Part shown: piece after piece, positions 22,871-35,404 of the stretch
Layout: the number at the start of each line of letters is the position of its first letter
Numbering within the stretch: the stretch's first letter is position 1
Assembly: GCA_007449985.2 (NCBI GenBank)
Contig: VIIQ02000135.1
Location: 107,001 to 171,000 of the forward strand
From: Desmodesmus armatus
Taxonomy: Eukaryota; Chlorophyta; Chlorophyceae; Sphaeropleales; Scenedesmaceae
Direction: 5' to 3'
Length of the DNA stretch: 64,000 nucleotides
The notes under the pieces: generated by a model
Seen by the model: the letters and a program-made list of their open reading frames with translations, nothing else
Database searches by the model: none
Told to the model about the DNA's origin: nothing
Position numbers and translations under genes: made by a program

Positions 22871-23208
22871 ATGAGGCGGAGCTGCAGTTGCTGCTGGCTG
22901 CCAGAAGCACCTGCACAACAGAAACGTAGTTACAACATCATGCATGATGCGATGAGTGAGCCTTGAGTATGGTGGATGGGCGGGATCATAAGAGGACACC
23001 CTTGAATGCAGGAAAGGATTGCTGCTACCATGGTGGCACAGCGGAGGTAAAGCTCTACCGTAGCCATACCGCAGCAGCAGCAGTGACTGCTGCTGTACGC
23101 AATGCATGCTAGTTACCAACCCTACACATGCACAATTTGGATGATTGTCCAGCGGCTGCTACTTACTGTTTGCTGTCAGGGAGGTTTCGGCGGTGTCTGA
23201 GCCTCATA

Positions 23209-23471
23209 GTGTCGCCAAGGGCATGCCACATACTGCTCCATCAACCCCTCAAGCGTCCAGGTCAGCGGGTGGAGTATTGAGCCCAATACACCACCACAAC
23301 CCTGGGCGCTTGGCCCAAGGCGCCTCCCCTAACCACCCGGCTGCCCACCAGTCAACGCCATACAGAGCCCCAGGGCTCAGGGTGCATGACACCCAGGCAG
23401 ACCAGTGACCTTAACCCCGGCTTTGAGATTGGGGTTGATGTTTGCAGCATGTGGCACACCCTTGATGCAAC
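23209..23471 (+). repeat. Structured repeat family, copy 2
   Basis: Same orientation and layout as copy 1; internal hairpin around a GAGTATTG / CAATACAC core. Confidence 0.8.
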
Positions 23472-23727
23472 AAGAAAGGCGGAGCTGCACTTGCTGGACG
23501 CCAGAAGCACCTGCAGTCAGGAACATCACATGATGTCAACGTGCACTTGTCAGTAGTGGGGACTCCTTCAGTAGTGGTGGGACCGCTTCAGTTGAGATGA
23601 GACGCTCAAGAGGGATGACGGTGGCCGCGCTGCTGTGCCGCTTCATGTCACACATGCTTGAGTGCTGAAGCCTGCAGCTACTCACTCTTTGCTGGCAGGG
23701 ATGGTTTGCCAGTGCCTGAGCCTCGCA

Positions 23728-23987
23728 GTGTCACCAAAGGCATGCCACATACTGCTTCACGCACCCTCAGACGTCCAGGTCAGCGGGCGGGGTATTGAGA
23801 CCCATACCCACCACAACCCCGGGCACTTGGCCCAAGGCGCCTCCCCTAACCACCCGGCTGCCCACCAGTCAACGCCATACAGAGCCCCAGGGCTCAGGGT
23901 GCATGACACCCAGGCAGCCTAGTGACCTTAACCCCGGCTTTGAAATTGGGTACGTTTCACAATATACGGCACACCCTCAATGACACC
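23728..23987 (+). repeat. Structured repeat family, copy 3
   Basis: Same orientation; intact terminal inverted repeats ending AATGACACC; internal hairpin shortened (GGGGTATTG ... CCATACCC). Confidence 0.8.
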
Positions 23988-24049
23988 TTGACGCAGGAAG
24001 TGCACCTGTTGGACGCCAGAATCACCTGCACATACAAACACATACACAA

Positions 24050-25073
24050 CAACAGAGTTAGTACGGTGTTCTGCTGCTGCTATGAAACCACTATACTGCC
24101 CAGTGACAAGCAGCCTGAAAGTTTGCTGCTGCGCGGCCATCCTCCAGCCAGAATGCATTCAGGTCACTTTGTTCGCATGTTTGTTTTCACATCGCAAGGT
24201 ACCTAAGATAATTGTCGGTGCAGAGCTCTGAGTGAACAGAGACGACCCCACACATCAGTACTGGGAGGCTCTGCTGCTGTCTAGCATGGAGGCGCAGCTT
24301 GACTCTCTGATACTGTCGCATAGCTTCTGAAGATGGAAGCCAACCTTTCTTGTCCAGCTACCCATGCTGCCGGGCCGCTGTCAGGCAAGGCCGCTGCGGG
24401 AGCGGGAGCTGCTGCACGAACCATCTGGCACCCCGTGTGTGTCTGGGATGGAAGCATACACCATTTTCTATCCCAAGCTTGCCGATGTGACCACTCACCG
24501 TTCTGAGGGTGTCTTGAAGCGCCACAGCCAGCCAATGAGACGTACTGTTGGGTTGTGGTGCACTGCTTTGAGCTCTTTTTCGGCCATGCTGTCTTGGAAC
24601 CAAGCTAAATGACCAAGGGGCTTCAGCTGGGCATATGGGCTACCATGAGCAAGCCAACGGGTTTCAACAAACCCTGACTTCAAGACAGCAGTGCGACGCA
24701 GGGACAGTCCAGGGGCAGATGGTCCATCCAGTTTCATTCAATTTTACTACATAGCTTCTGGGAGTCCGCGACAGCTCATAGACACATACCATGCCCCAAC
24801 ATCATCTCTGTCGTGGCAGTGCTCAACCCAAGCAGGAGACGTGCCATACAGCTTAGCTGATCTATATCATCAGTGATTATCAGCGCTGCAGGGTGAGTGC
24901 AAGCCCCAAGCCCCCTGTGGCCCCCAGCACATCTGCTGTACTGTACAGTCAACAACACTGCAGTGCTGTTCCTGCCCAGCAGCTGCCAAGCTCATCCGTG
25001 GCTGTGATGTGCTTTTGAATGATACAGTGTGCTCCGGACACCCTTTCAAAACCAACTGCTGCAGTAGACAGAC
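24050..25073. other. Intergenic, no gene recognised
   Basis: Presumed promoter side of the plus-strand gene starting at 25074. No supported open frame. Confidence 0.4.
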
Positions 25074-28000
25074 ATGCAGCACAGACCACCCAGCGTCCCC
25101 CCATACAGTATGTTGTCGAGTGCTGGTGCAGGTCGCATCATGAGGACAGAGCCATGGTGGGTCGAACGCGGTGACCCAGCTTTCCCAGCACGACTCCAAC
25201 TCTTGAAAAATATGATGCAGCTGGAAGTGGAGCAGCAGACCAAGGACCCAGATCAGGAGGTCCAGAGGGTCAGCTGGAGCGGTAAGCTACACACTGGTGC
25301 CAGATACTGCAGAGGTAGCCAACGCCCACTTGCACACATGCTACTCAGATTGTTCAGCAGAGTCTCACGACCTGCACATCAGCACAGGGCGCGCTAGGGC
25401 CGGTGTCAGCACTATCATGCCCCGCCACACCAGTGCGCATGGCAAGCATGCAGTGCAGGATTGGATTGGGCGCATGTCGGCATTCACGCATCTCGCCAGT
25501 GCTTCAAAGCATGCCACGCACGTGACAAGTCCAAGTTCCTGTTGCTGCAGCTGGAGAAGGTCTCAAGTGTGGTTTGACAAGCGGGAGTGAGCTGGTGGGG
25601 CCCAACGCTGCGCGTGCATACTTCACCGACAAGGAGACTTCCACTGCGTCAGGCATCTCCATGCCTGGTGAGCACAGCTCGGTACAGTCAGACCGCATGG
25701 GCTTGTGGTGTGGTCTCATTCAACTCTATAGGTCAGTGCGCCTGGCAGGACTGGGCGCAATAGGCAGAGTCCAGCACGCCCTGCGTGGGCAAGCACACCG
25801 ATGCAGGGAACCGTGGTAGAGGTTCCAGGTCGTGACGTCCGGCTTGCTGTTTCAGCCCACGGTGCTCTCTTTGGACGTCAGCTGTAGGCATAGCAGCAGC
25901 AAATGATGGGTGCCAGCACAACAGCAGCACCAGGACAGCAACAGGACGCTGAAAGCCAGTGCTGCCCCTCCCTTGGGCGCTGGGCAGTGCATGCATTTAC
26001 ACTCTGTGCTCCATTGTGTGTCCTGCAGAGCCACCAGCCACTTCACTTTCCCCCTGCAGCTTGAGGAGGCAGAAAGATAGGGCTAAGAAACAGGCGGCAG
26101 CGCCTGCTGCTGGGACAACTGAAGCGCCATCTGCAGAGGCGATATGTGCCTTCGAGGTTGCGGCAGCAGCAGCAGGTGCGAGGCGCAACCTGTTCCTACC
26201 AGCTTTTGCAGCACACCGCGGCACCATATTGAGATGTTGCGCTTGGGAGTTTTTGATTGCACGTCTGGCATCAGCTACCACACAAGCAGGGAGTACACAG
26301 ACATACACACACTTGATGACTGCTTGAGCCCCAGCACAGCAAACAGCACACCAGAGTACCTCCATGGGGCAGTGCGGTTGAGGATGCATTCCTCTGAACA
26401 CTCTGTCTATGTACTGTTGGCATGTCCTGCAGGTCCTGGTGTGACAAACAGCAGCAAGAAGAAGCCCCGGCCCAACCACAAGGCGCAGCCTTCTCTGGCA
26501 GTCACTGATGGAGAGAGGGAGCTGGCAGCTCCACTGCCTGCAGACAACGTGGGCGACATCAGCACACAGCCCATGTCTGCTGGTGTGCTGAGCATGCGCG
26601 CAGCAGCAGCAGGTACGCACTTGACCCTTATGCAAGCCAACTAGTGCAGGGCAATCCGGCAGGGTCAAGAGGCAGTATTTCCCCTTCCGCCAAGAGCACA
26701 ACAAGCCACACACCTTCAAGACGGGGCCAGCACTGCAACTGCCTGTTAGAACAGGGTGCTTGAGGATTCAGTCAGCTCCTGCGCTCTGCATGCTTGTGTA
26801 TGATTTGTCCTGCAGGACTGCCGGCCACAGCGGTGTCGCCCAAGCAGCGGCCCAAGCCAAGGGGCCAGAAAGCCTGCGCGCCAGCGTCACCACAACATCT
26901 TGGCGCCCAGGACATGGACAGGGCCAACCACAAGGCAGGGGCACTGTTGGGTTTGCTGGCAGCAGATGCAGCACCAGCAGCAGGTACGAGGCATGCAATT
27001 ACGGAAGCCAACCAGTGCATGATTGTGACAGGGTCCTGGGATGATACTGCTTCCTTGGCTTGGTACCAACAGCTGACCTCTGTTAGCAAAACCAGAGCAA
27101 GAAGCTGTTGTCTATGTGAGCACTGCCACTGCCTCATGGGACACCAACTCAAGGGTACACTCAACTCCTGCGCTGTGCATGCTTGCTGTCGTCGTCTGCT
27201 GCAGGACTGCAAGCCAGAGCATCACCAGCAAACCAGAGGCCAAAAACCAAGGCCCAGCAGCTCCTTGCAACCATGAGAGGAAAGGACCCCGGTGCCTGGA
27301 GTCTGGACGTCATCAGCGGCTATACAGAGGATTTGTTTGGCGGGCTGGGGACAGATGGAGCGGCAGCAGCAGCAGGTACGGGGCTTGCAACCATGCCAAC
27401 GTTGGCAGTGCAGGGAATTGTCAGGGTGTCTTGGGCCAAAAGCCGCTAGCAAAAGCATGAAGTGTTGCAATGGTTGATGGCCACTAGCTACACCCAGCCC
27501 AGTGCAGTGCACGCCTTATGACAGCACTGCTGCCAGTTCCTGATGGCGCAACGTACTGAGCGGATATGTAATAGCAGGGGGACCTGACTGACACTGACCT
27601 CTGACGCTCTGCATGCATGCTGCTGGCGTGTCCTGCAGGACCAACTTCCTCCATCCCAAGAAGCAACCGGCAGCAGCAGAAGACTAAGAAGCGCACTGAG
27701 GCAGCTGACAACGTGGACGCCATGTTCGCACACCTCAAACCCGAGGAGCTGGCTGATTTGCTAGACATGGACCAATCAGCACCCCAAGCAGAAGCAGGTG
27801 CGAAGTCTCAGTAGCTACCGCAAGAACCTGTGGTCTTGAGCTTACACTTCTGCCTTTAGCTGCCGAAAGAAGACATGGTATCAGCAGGTGGCCGCTAGCA
27901 GTACAGCACAGCAACCCTTGCCGTGCACTCAGGATGCTGGCGCTGCTTCAGGGAACAGCGCCTAATGACACACTCAGCACCTTGCGCTTTGTATGCATGC

Positions 28001-31000
28001 TGTGGTGTTGTCCTGCAGGGCTGAAGTCACACCCAGAGAGCGGCCGCTTTGGCAAGTCTCAAGCCAGGAAGCCCACCGCGTGGCCAGCAAGTGACGATGC
28101 TGGCGCTGAGGATGACGTGGACTGCAACACAGAGGCACCGTCAAGCTTGCTGAGCAGCAACTCGCCAGGAGCAGCAGCAGCAGCAGGTGCGGAGCGTGCA
28201 GTGCACTCTAGTGCAGGAGCCAGTGACAGGGTCCATGCACTGCGCACTTTCTCCACTGTTGTATGCAGACAGTGAACACATGTCTGCCTGCCACAACAGC
28301 GGTGCAACAAGCTGCATGTTTATGCCAGCACAGCCATTTCCTTATGGGGTAGGGTGGCTGATGGTGCATTCAGCTCCTGCGCTTTGTATGCTTGCTGTTG
28401 TGTGTTCTGCAGGACCCCATGCCTCGCACTCAGAGGGCGGCCAATTTGGCAAGCCTCAGACCAAAAAGCGTGCTGCGCAGCTTCTACCTGGCGTTGCTGG
28501 CACTGCGGACGACGTAGAGATCGCAAACTTCATCAACACAGAGGCGATGTCTGGCCTGCTAGGCAGCGACAAGGCAGGAGCAGCAGCAGCAGGTGCGGGG
28601 CGTTCAGTGCGCTTTGGTGCAGGGGCCAGTGACAGGGTCCATGCATTGCTCTGCTCCCTCCACTGTTGGAAGGCAGGCAGTGTCGACATGTCTGCCTGCT
28701 AGCAACAGCAGTGCAGCAAGCTGCATGTTTGTGCCAGCACTTCCATTGCTTGATGGGGCAAGGTGCCTGCAAGTGCATTCAGCTCCTGCGCTTTGGGCTG
28801 GATGCTTGCTGCTGATGCGTCCTGCAGGCGCCCCGGCAACATCCCTGGATGACAGCCAGATACCTCAGCCAAGGAAGAAGAGGCGTGCTGCGCCACCACC
28901 TGCTGAAGCCACTTGTGCAGAGGAGCTGGCCATGGGCAGCTTCACCCCAGGGACGCTACCTGATGTCTTGGACGCGCATGCAGCAGCAGCAGCAGATGGT
29001 ACGCACCTGTGCATGTAGGGAAGCCAGCTAGTGCAGAAAACGGTCGCATGACGGGCAGTGAGCTGGCACAGCTTGAACCACCACTGCTCTGTCCTCATGT
29101 GTGGGTGTTGTGTCAACAAGTGATGGCTGCCAGCAGCACCAGCTGCATGCCTTATGTCAGCACTGCCGCTGCTTCATGGGACAGAGCGCCTCACATTCGC
29201 TCATGTGCTGCACTCTGCACAGGCGCTGATGATGACACGTGCACGGACGAGCCGGCAGTGGAGGGCGTTACCACAGACTCAGGTAGGCAGCATGGGTGGG
29301 ACAACATAGTGAGAGCGGTCAGCGCAGGAAAATAGAAGATGGCTATGCGGTGGTAAGGTGGTTTGGTAGGACACTGCTCCCTTGGTTGTCGATTCTCTCC
29401 CGCGCCCTCTGTTCGAGCAGCATATGCAGGATGTTACAGCATGCAACAGCAGCCTGCTGCCAGGCACCAGCACACCAAGATGCAGGCGACCTTCGACTAG
29501 CTTGAGTGCTGCACCTGCCTGCGCAGTGTATCTGTGGCGGACGGGGCTCGCACATCTGACTGCCGTATGTTCTTGTCATGTTCTTGTCTGCAGACCCGGA
29601 TGAATACCTCAACTTTGGCATGAGGTGGGAGAGCAGGAGGCAGGATGAGAAGAGGGAGAAGAAGGAGAGGGAGAAGGAGAAGGGGGAGAAGCAGAAGAAG
29701 CGGAAGGTGGAGGTACTGGATGCCAGGGACGCTGACGGTGAGGAGAATGAAACACTGCTACCCGTCTGTACTGTTGGCTGTCAGCACTTCAGCACAGCCA
29801 GCCACTCACATGGTGTGGCCAGCGCCTCCACTTTCCGCAATGCTTCATGAGCCTTGTTTGGGCCTTTATCAGGCGATCAGGCGACCCCTGATCCATTGAA
29901 GTATCAGTAGTAGCATTAGAGGATGCATGCACCTAAGCACTCTGTTTTGTTGTGCTTCCTGTCCTACAGGGCCTCCGTCCCCACACCTCTTGATTGGGCT
30001 GGTGGAGCAAGATGCCGCAGCAGCAGGTAAGGAGTTTGCGCTGTCGTCGCCTAACAGTGCAGGAAGCTGTGATAGAGTTGTGGGAAGGCATGTCGAGTGT
30101 GCAATTGTGCTGACACTCTTGTCTTCTACTTTGTCTCATGGACACGTCATGCAAGCAGTCAGTGTGCAACAGTGGACGCTAGCCGCTCCAGCACAGCCAA
30201 CTGCACGTTCATGTGACCATGTATGCCTGTTTTGTCCTGCAGAGGTGGGGAATACTAGCGTCACCTTCGAGCTTGAGAGCAACAACGAGTCCCTACCGGC
30301 AGCAGCAGCAGAGCCAGCGGCAGCAAGGGCGGCGGAGCAGCTACTGCAGCAAGCGGCGCAGCAGGCAGCACTGCAGCAGCTGCCTCCAGCACCAGCAGCA
30401 GGCGCAGCACCCAGCAGCCCCCGGAGGCAGCAGCTGTCAGCACCACTGCGTGCGAGCAGCCGGCCTGCAGCAGCAACGTCACCTTCCCGTGGGACTGCAG
30501 GCAGTGGTGGCCGAGGCAGACAGTCCCCACCCAGCAACGACTTGCAGCGGAGCCTGCTACGGATGGCTGTTGGTGCAGGCAGGAGGGTCAGTATTGTGGC
30601 TGAAGAGGGGGCAGCAGCCGCGGCCGCAGCCGCTGCCGCTGCCGCAGCAGCAGCACCCAGTGGTGCGGGACTGCGGGGCAGTCCAGTGAGCACAAGCGGT
30701 ATGCAGAAGGGGCTGCAGCGTGGTGGTGCCGGCAAGAAGCCGGCAGCTCAGCGGCTCGGTTCATGGGCCAGTAAGCCACCTGCTGGCGGCATGGGTGGTT
30801 CAGCCGCAGCGGCAGCCACAGACTTCACGTTGCCGGTCCTGCCGCTGCTGACATCAGGCCCCCTGGTGTTGCACCAGCAGCAGCTAGCAGAGGCTACCCT
30901 GCATATCCAGCACAGCACGTCAGGCTCTTTGGGTGACTGGCTGCCAGGCGCAATGGGCGGCATTGGCAGCAGCAGCGGCACAACTCAGCAGGCACCAGCA

Positions 31001-32080
31001 AACGGCAGCCAGCAGCCAGAGGCAGCACCAGCAGCCGCTGCAGACTTTGCAGGCTTTGGGCCTGTGCGTTTTGAGGACGGGAGCGCACAGGCGGCTGTGG
31101 CTGCAGCTAGGGCAGCACAGATGTGGTTTGGGGCCAGGAGCAGTAGCGGCAGCAAGCCCCCTGCAGCGCCTGTAGCTCCCACAGCTGCGCGTGCAGGGCC
31201 TCTTCCCGCAGCTCCGGTGCCTGGTGCTGCAGCAGTGGAGGCACGGATTGGGATTGTGGGCAGCAGCAGTGGCGGCAGCAAGCTCCCTGCAGGGCCAGTA
31301 GCTCCGACAGCTGCGCTTACAGGGCCTCCTGCTGCAGGTTCTGTGCCTGCTGCTGCAACGGAGGCACGGGTGGGGAATGGAGGCAGCAGCAGTGGCGGCA
31401 GCAAGCCTCCTGCAGGGCCAACAGCTCCGACAGCTGTGCGTGCAGGACCTCCTGCTGCAGGTTCTCTGCCTGCTGCAGCAGCGATAGAGGCACGGGTGGG
31501 GATTGGAGCCAGCGGCAGTGGCGGCAGCAAGCCCCCTGCAGGGCCTGTTGCGGCCACAGCTGCAGGTGCAGGGCCTCTTCCCGCAGCTGCTGTGCCTGCT
31601 GCTGCAGCGCCTGCAGGAGTGGCCAGCCCTACTGCAGATGGCGACAATGCTGGGGCACCTCACCCTGCTGAAGCCGCAACAGCAGCAGCAGGTGGTGGCA
31701 GGGTTGGAGGTGGTGGCGGGGGTTTTAATGGGGATGGGGGTAATGGGGTTGGGGACGTTGGTGGTGGTGGTGCCGAGGGTGTTGGTGGGATTGTTGTGGG
31801 TGGGCAGCTTCCAGGTGCCTTTGGTGGTGGTTCTGCTGCAGTTGGGGGTGATGATGGAGCTGGTGGGGGCGCTGGTGCAGGTGGGGGTGGGGCCACAGCT
31901 GAAATGCAGCGCCTGCAGGGAGAGCTGCAGCGGCTGACTGCTGAGCGGGATGCCGCAGTCCAGCTGGCACAGCGCATGCAAGAGTATATTCTGCAAGGGC
32001 GGCGCCTGTTGGGTGTGCTGCAGCTGGACCCTAGCGCATTTGCTGATGATCCACCAGCAGCCCCTGCTGCACAGCCGTAG
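25074..32080 (+). CDS. Unrecognised low-complexity protein from a symmetric phase-1 exon array
   Basis: Proposed exons: 25074-25281, 25551-25667, 26029-26175, 26433-26612, 26816-26983, 27205-27375, 27639-27797, 28019-28186, 28413-28592, 28828-28998, 29223-29282, 29594-29737, 29970-30026, 30243-32080; about 1,255 residues. Every intron is phase 1, so every internal exon can be skipped or duplicated without a shift. Exons 3-10 encode related 50-60-residue modules: a Gly start, a basic patch (KKKPRPNHK, KTKKR, QPRKKRR), an acidic/Leu stretch, and an AAAAG end. Exon 12 is a highly charged KRE helix. The last exon is Ala/Pro/Gly-rich, with a fourfold repeat of about 36 residues (SGGSKPPAGP...) near 31130-31590 and a C-terminal coiled coil (MQRLQGELQRLTAERDAA). 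Basic patches suggest a nuclear or nucleic-acid-binding protein, but no family is recognised. The start exon is the least certain. Confidence 0.6.
26029..28998 (+). repeat. Tandem array of eight related exon-intron units
   Basis: Units of about 380-430 bases, each an exon of 147-180 bases preceded by a conserved intron end (for example CAGCTCCTGCGCTTTG, a short spacer, then TCCTGCAG) and closed by GCAGCAGCAG then a GTGCG or GTACG donor. Confidence 0.8.
31130..31590 (+). repeat. Coding minisatellite, four units of about 115 bases
   Basis: In-frame repeats encode variants of SSSGGSKPPAGPVAPTA followed by AGP...PAA...EARVGI. Confidence 0.85.
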
Positions 32081-34494
32081 CTGTACGTGAGAGGGTGGGT
32101 TGTCAGCAGGGGTGGGGGTTTTGAGCGTCTTCCTGCACAACAACAAAGCATCTGGGGTGAGGGTTTGAACTGGTAGCAGGATGCTAGTGGTGGAGTGTTC
32201 TGAGCAGGCTATGTTCTTGCAGAACGGCAGTCATCACCTTGGACTGCTGCTTCCCCCAGACAGGAACGCACTGAGCCCCGTGGGAGTGTTTTTTCACTTG
32301 CTGATCGCTCATTTTCAAGTTCCCCTTGTTTCATTTGTTCCTGTGCCTTCACAAACAATCATGGCATCTGTTCTGTGTACGCTCTTTTGGGTGCCTACCT
32401 TGCGTGACTGCAACCATCTTGTTGCTGATCATGCATGCCGGTCGTTGTGTGCAATTGGCGTGCTGCCAACATGTGTGTGTGCCTGGGTACAGGCCACATG
32501 AAGGAGCCTAAGGTATCTCTGGGGTGCGGTCATGGTCACGTCAACTTGTGTGTAGATGGGGCAGTGAGGGGTTTTGGGTCGGCTGCCATCAGCCATAGAG
32601 GGTAGGCTGCGTCACACATCGTGGCTGCTACTGCTACTGTGCATGCAGGTTGCTGAAATCTTTGGTGCATTTTTTGATGTGTGCCATAGTGTTGCATGAC
32701 ACAACCGTTGTGTTTGGGTCTGCAGGGTTGAAAATGATCAGCATTCATGGGCACACATGCTGACCTGCCTGTGCGGCTGTCTTTGACTGTATTAGTATGC
32801 TTGACAGCGTTTGACTGTCAATATCCCGGAGCATGATTGGCCGGCTTTGCGGCCTGTAGTCTGTACTACAAACCACCCAGACCTGAGTCTGGGAGTGACG
32901 TCCAGTCCTGTCGCGTGACAGCTGGCACTGTACCCTTGCGAGCCTTGTGTGTGCAGTACACTGGTGCTTTTTGTGGGAATGAAGACTGGAGCCAGTGCTG
33001 CAGCTGTTGCTGGCACGTAGTTCTTGTTTGGTGCCTCTCTTGGGGCCAGCACACTCATAAGGGACTGTGCAGGAGCGTCCAGAGGACATATCCATGAGGG
33101 CCGCAGCCCAGTGGCTGCCTGTTTTTGGTACTTTTGGGACTGACGGTGGGATTTTATCGCCCTTTGTGGACATAGCGGGTAGGACAATGACTGTTGCATG
33201 GCAGGCTGTTCTGTAGCTTTGCAGACGGGCTGTTTTGTAGTCGCTTCTTTATGTGCAGTACCAGAGGTAGATAAGCTCACCAGGCCATAGCATGTGTATG
33301 TTTTGTTCTGCCGGGAAAAACTGACGTCATCGCTTGGAGCTGGGTTGAACCTGCTGAGTATTGTGTCGGCACTGTACTAGCTCAGCCCTGACAGTTATTT
33401 TATCTGTCGCACTTGCAGCTCGTGCTGTTCTATTGCAGTGTAGATTACCAGCAGGTGACATACCTTGCAGCATGGAACCCTTTTGAGCCCTGTGCATGTT
33501 GGGGGATGCACTGCATGCACGGTTATTGCTGGCGGTCAAAAGGTGGTGCTGCAGCCTTTGCAGCGTCTGACTGGTTGTACGCAGGCTGATTGCGGCATTG
33601 CCCAGTATCGTGATGGTGATGTTTGCACTAGTGTACACTAATCAACGAGATGGGCCGCAGCCCAGCAGCGGACTGGACCCTTGAACGAGCTTGAAAGCGG
33701 TGTTGTGCTCTTGCCTGGGTGCTCAGCGATATCAGTGATAGCAGGGGCTACCTCCAGATGCGTAGCGAGTAACAGCAAGGCTTTGATTACTTTGCTGCTT
33801 GGCACGCTTGGATGGGAATTGGCAGCATTGTTCCTCAGGTCTGCATGTTGACAACCAGCCGTGCTGGGTGTCGCAACTTGCCAGCATGCAGCTGCATGTG
33901 TGGCCTGGCAAGGGTGTGGTTCCAGTACGAGGAAGTGGCTTTTCTGCAGGTGTTGCCAGGTGGCACTGCCTTCAGCAGTGCTTTCCAAAACACTGGCAGT
34001 AGGGGCATGTTCCGTTTGCATGGTACAACTTTGTGGCACCTCCCGCCAAAGCAGTGCGGATGTTGCGCTGTGTTGGCTTGTGCTGGGCTCTCTGTGGAAG
34101 CTGCCGTCCCTTAGGGCGCTTTCTTGCTGTTCCATGTTACGTGTGTGCTGCCAGTGGTTGACTTTCCTGCAGTGCATGCAAGTTAGGGCTTGATGCCTGT
34201 TGGCAGTGCAGGGTGGCTGCGGTCTGTCTGGCTGCTTGGAAGCCACATGCTTTGCAGCCGGGAGGCGGCGTGTTTACACGCAGTTTGCATTGTTGCAGCA
34301 GTGGGTCAAATTTCTGTGGTCACTGGGGCATGTTGGTTGTGTCTCGTACATCATGATTTGCATGAATGCTCGCTTTTGTGTATGTTTCTGTACTTGCACA
34401 TGGTTAGCAGCAGCAACAACAGGGCTTGCCAAGTGTGTACACAAGTTTTGGTTGCTTGGGTTGGCCACCTGGTGCTTCAGCGCGTGGTGTGTAA
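32081..34494 (+). other. Putative long 3' UTR / intergenic
   Basis: No gene is recognised. The first plus-strand TGTAA I find after the 32080 stop is at 34490-34494, so the 3' UTR may be about 2.4 kb; an unconventional signal closer to the stop is equally possible. Confidence 0.3.
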
Positions 34495-34845
34495 GGATTG
34501 CATCGTTGCATAGGATGGTCCGTCTGAGACAGGCAATTGATGCGCAGTAGGTGTGCTTCTGGGTGTGGTTTTCGTTGTGTTGCACAACAGCAGGGGCTGG
34601 CTACTGGGCTGCAGCTAACAGTAGCTCACAAGCACTGTGTCGCATGCATCACTGGACGCGAGGCACTCAAAACAGTTGCAGTTGAGAATGGTTCAAACAT
34701 CATGCCACAGCCAGTCTGCTGCAGTGCCCGCTCAGCGCAGCGCGTCATTGCCGCATCCGCAAACGCCATTGTTGGCCCATCACGGCAACACACACCTTAG
34801 ACGGTGTGATCGGCATCTCATAATACCAAGGAACAACGTGCCGCA

Positions 34846-34885
34846 ATCGGCTACGTGCCGTATTGAATACTGGCACGTAGCCGAT
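34846..34885. repeat. Perfect 14-bp inverted repeat with 12-base loop
   Basis: ATCGGCTACGTGCC at 34846-34859 pairs with GGCACGTAGCCGAT at 34872-34885. It lies 139 bases downstream of the stop of the minus-strand gene ending at 35024, so it would be in that transcript's 3' UTR. Confidence 0.8.
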
Positions 34886-35023
34886 GCTTGAGTCACGACA
34901 TCATCTCCCCAAGTTGGCACTCCACAAGGCTTCACCACTATGTGCAGCTCAAACGCCAAAGCCTCTGCGCTGCCAGAAGACTGGTCCTCAGCTGCACCCT
35001 TGGGGTTCTGGGGGTGTGGGTCA

Positions 35024-35404
35024 TCATGGCTGAGCCAGACCTGGGGGTGTGGGGATGATCTTGGTGGCCGGGTCAAGCTTGGGGTTGGGTGCATTGCACT
35101 TGTCCATGGTGCAGCACTTCATGTTGGTGTACACGTCGGGCAGGGCCTTGAGCTTGGCGCAATATGTCTGGCTGGTGACTGTGTAGACCCACTTGCCATC
35201 TTTGCCTGGATTGCAGTAAGACAATCGTGTGCAGTCCAGCTTGAAGCTCAAGCAAGCTGGGTTGGGTGTCTCTGTAGTAGGCTTGAACTCGTATGGAAAC
35301 ACCGCCCCGTCTTGAGGGCCCTCGCTGTAGCACTGAAGAGACAGTGCAGGGCTGAGGCATGCTGCAAAGCACATGCCCAACAGCAGGAGTGTATGGAGGC
35401 CCAT
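35024..35404 (-). CDS. Small secreted Cys-rich protein, Ly6/uPAR (three-finger)-like
   Basis: Single-exon model, 126 residues. Residues 1-22 are a clear signal peptide (MGLHTLLLLGMCFAACLSPA). The mature part starts near LQCYSEG and has eight cysteines, ending in KCCTMDKCNAPNPK. A C-terminal CC-x2-D-x-C-N after an L-x-C-Y start is the hallmark of the Ly6/uPAR three-finger fold in animals. The tail is Pro-rich with no hydrophobic GPI signal, so the protein is probably released or wall-bound. I chose the ATG at 35404 because it starts the signal peptide; the frame is open upstream to 35494. Eight cysteines in a short chain could arise independently, so homology is unproven. Function unknown. Confidence 0.6.
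   Translation of the reverse strand: MGLHTLLLLGMCFAACLSPALSLQCYSEGPQDGAVFPYEFKPTTETPNPACLSFKLDCTRLSYCNPGKDGKWVYTVTSQTYCAKLKALPDVYTNMKCCTMDKCNAPNPKLDPATKIIPTPPGLAQP

Noticed and set aside
22611..23987. Repeat copies as exons of a protein gene
   Set aside because: Frames differ between copies and the conserved feature is base pairing, not codons.
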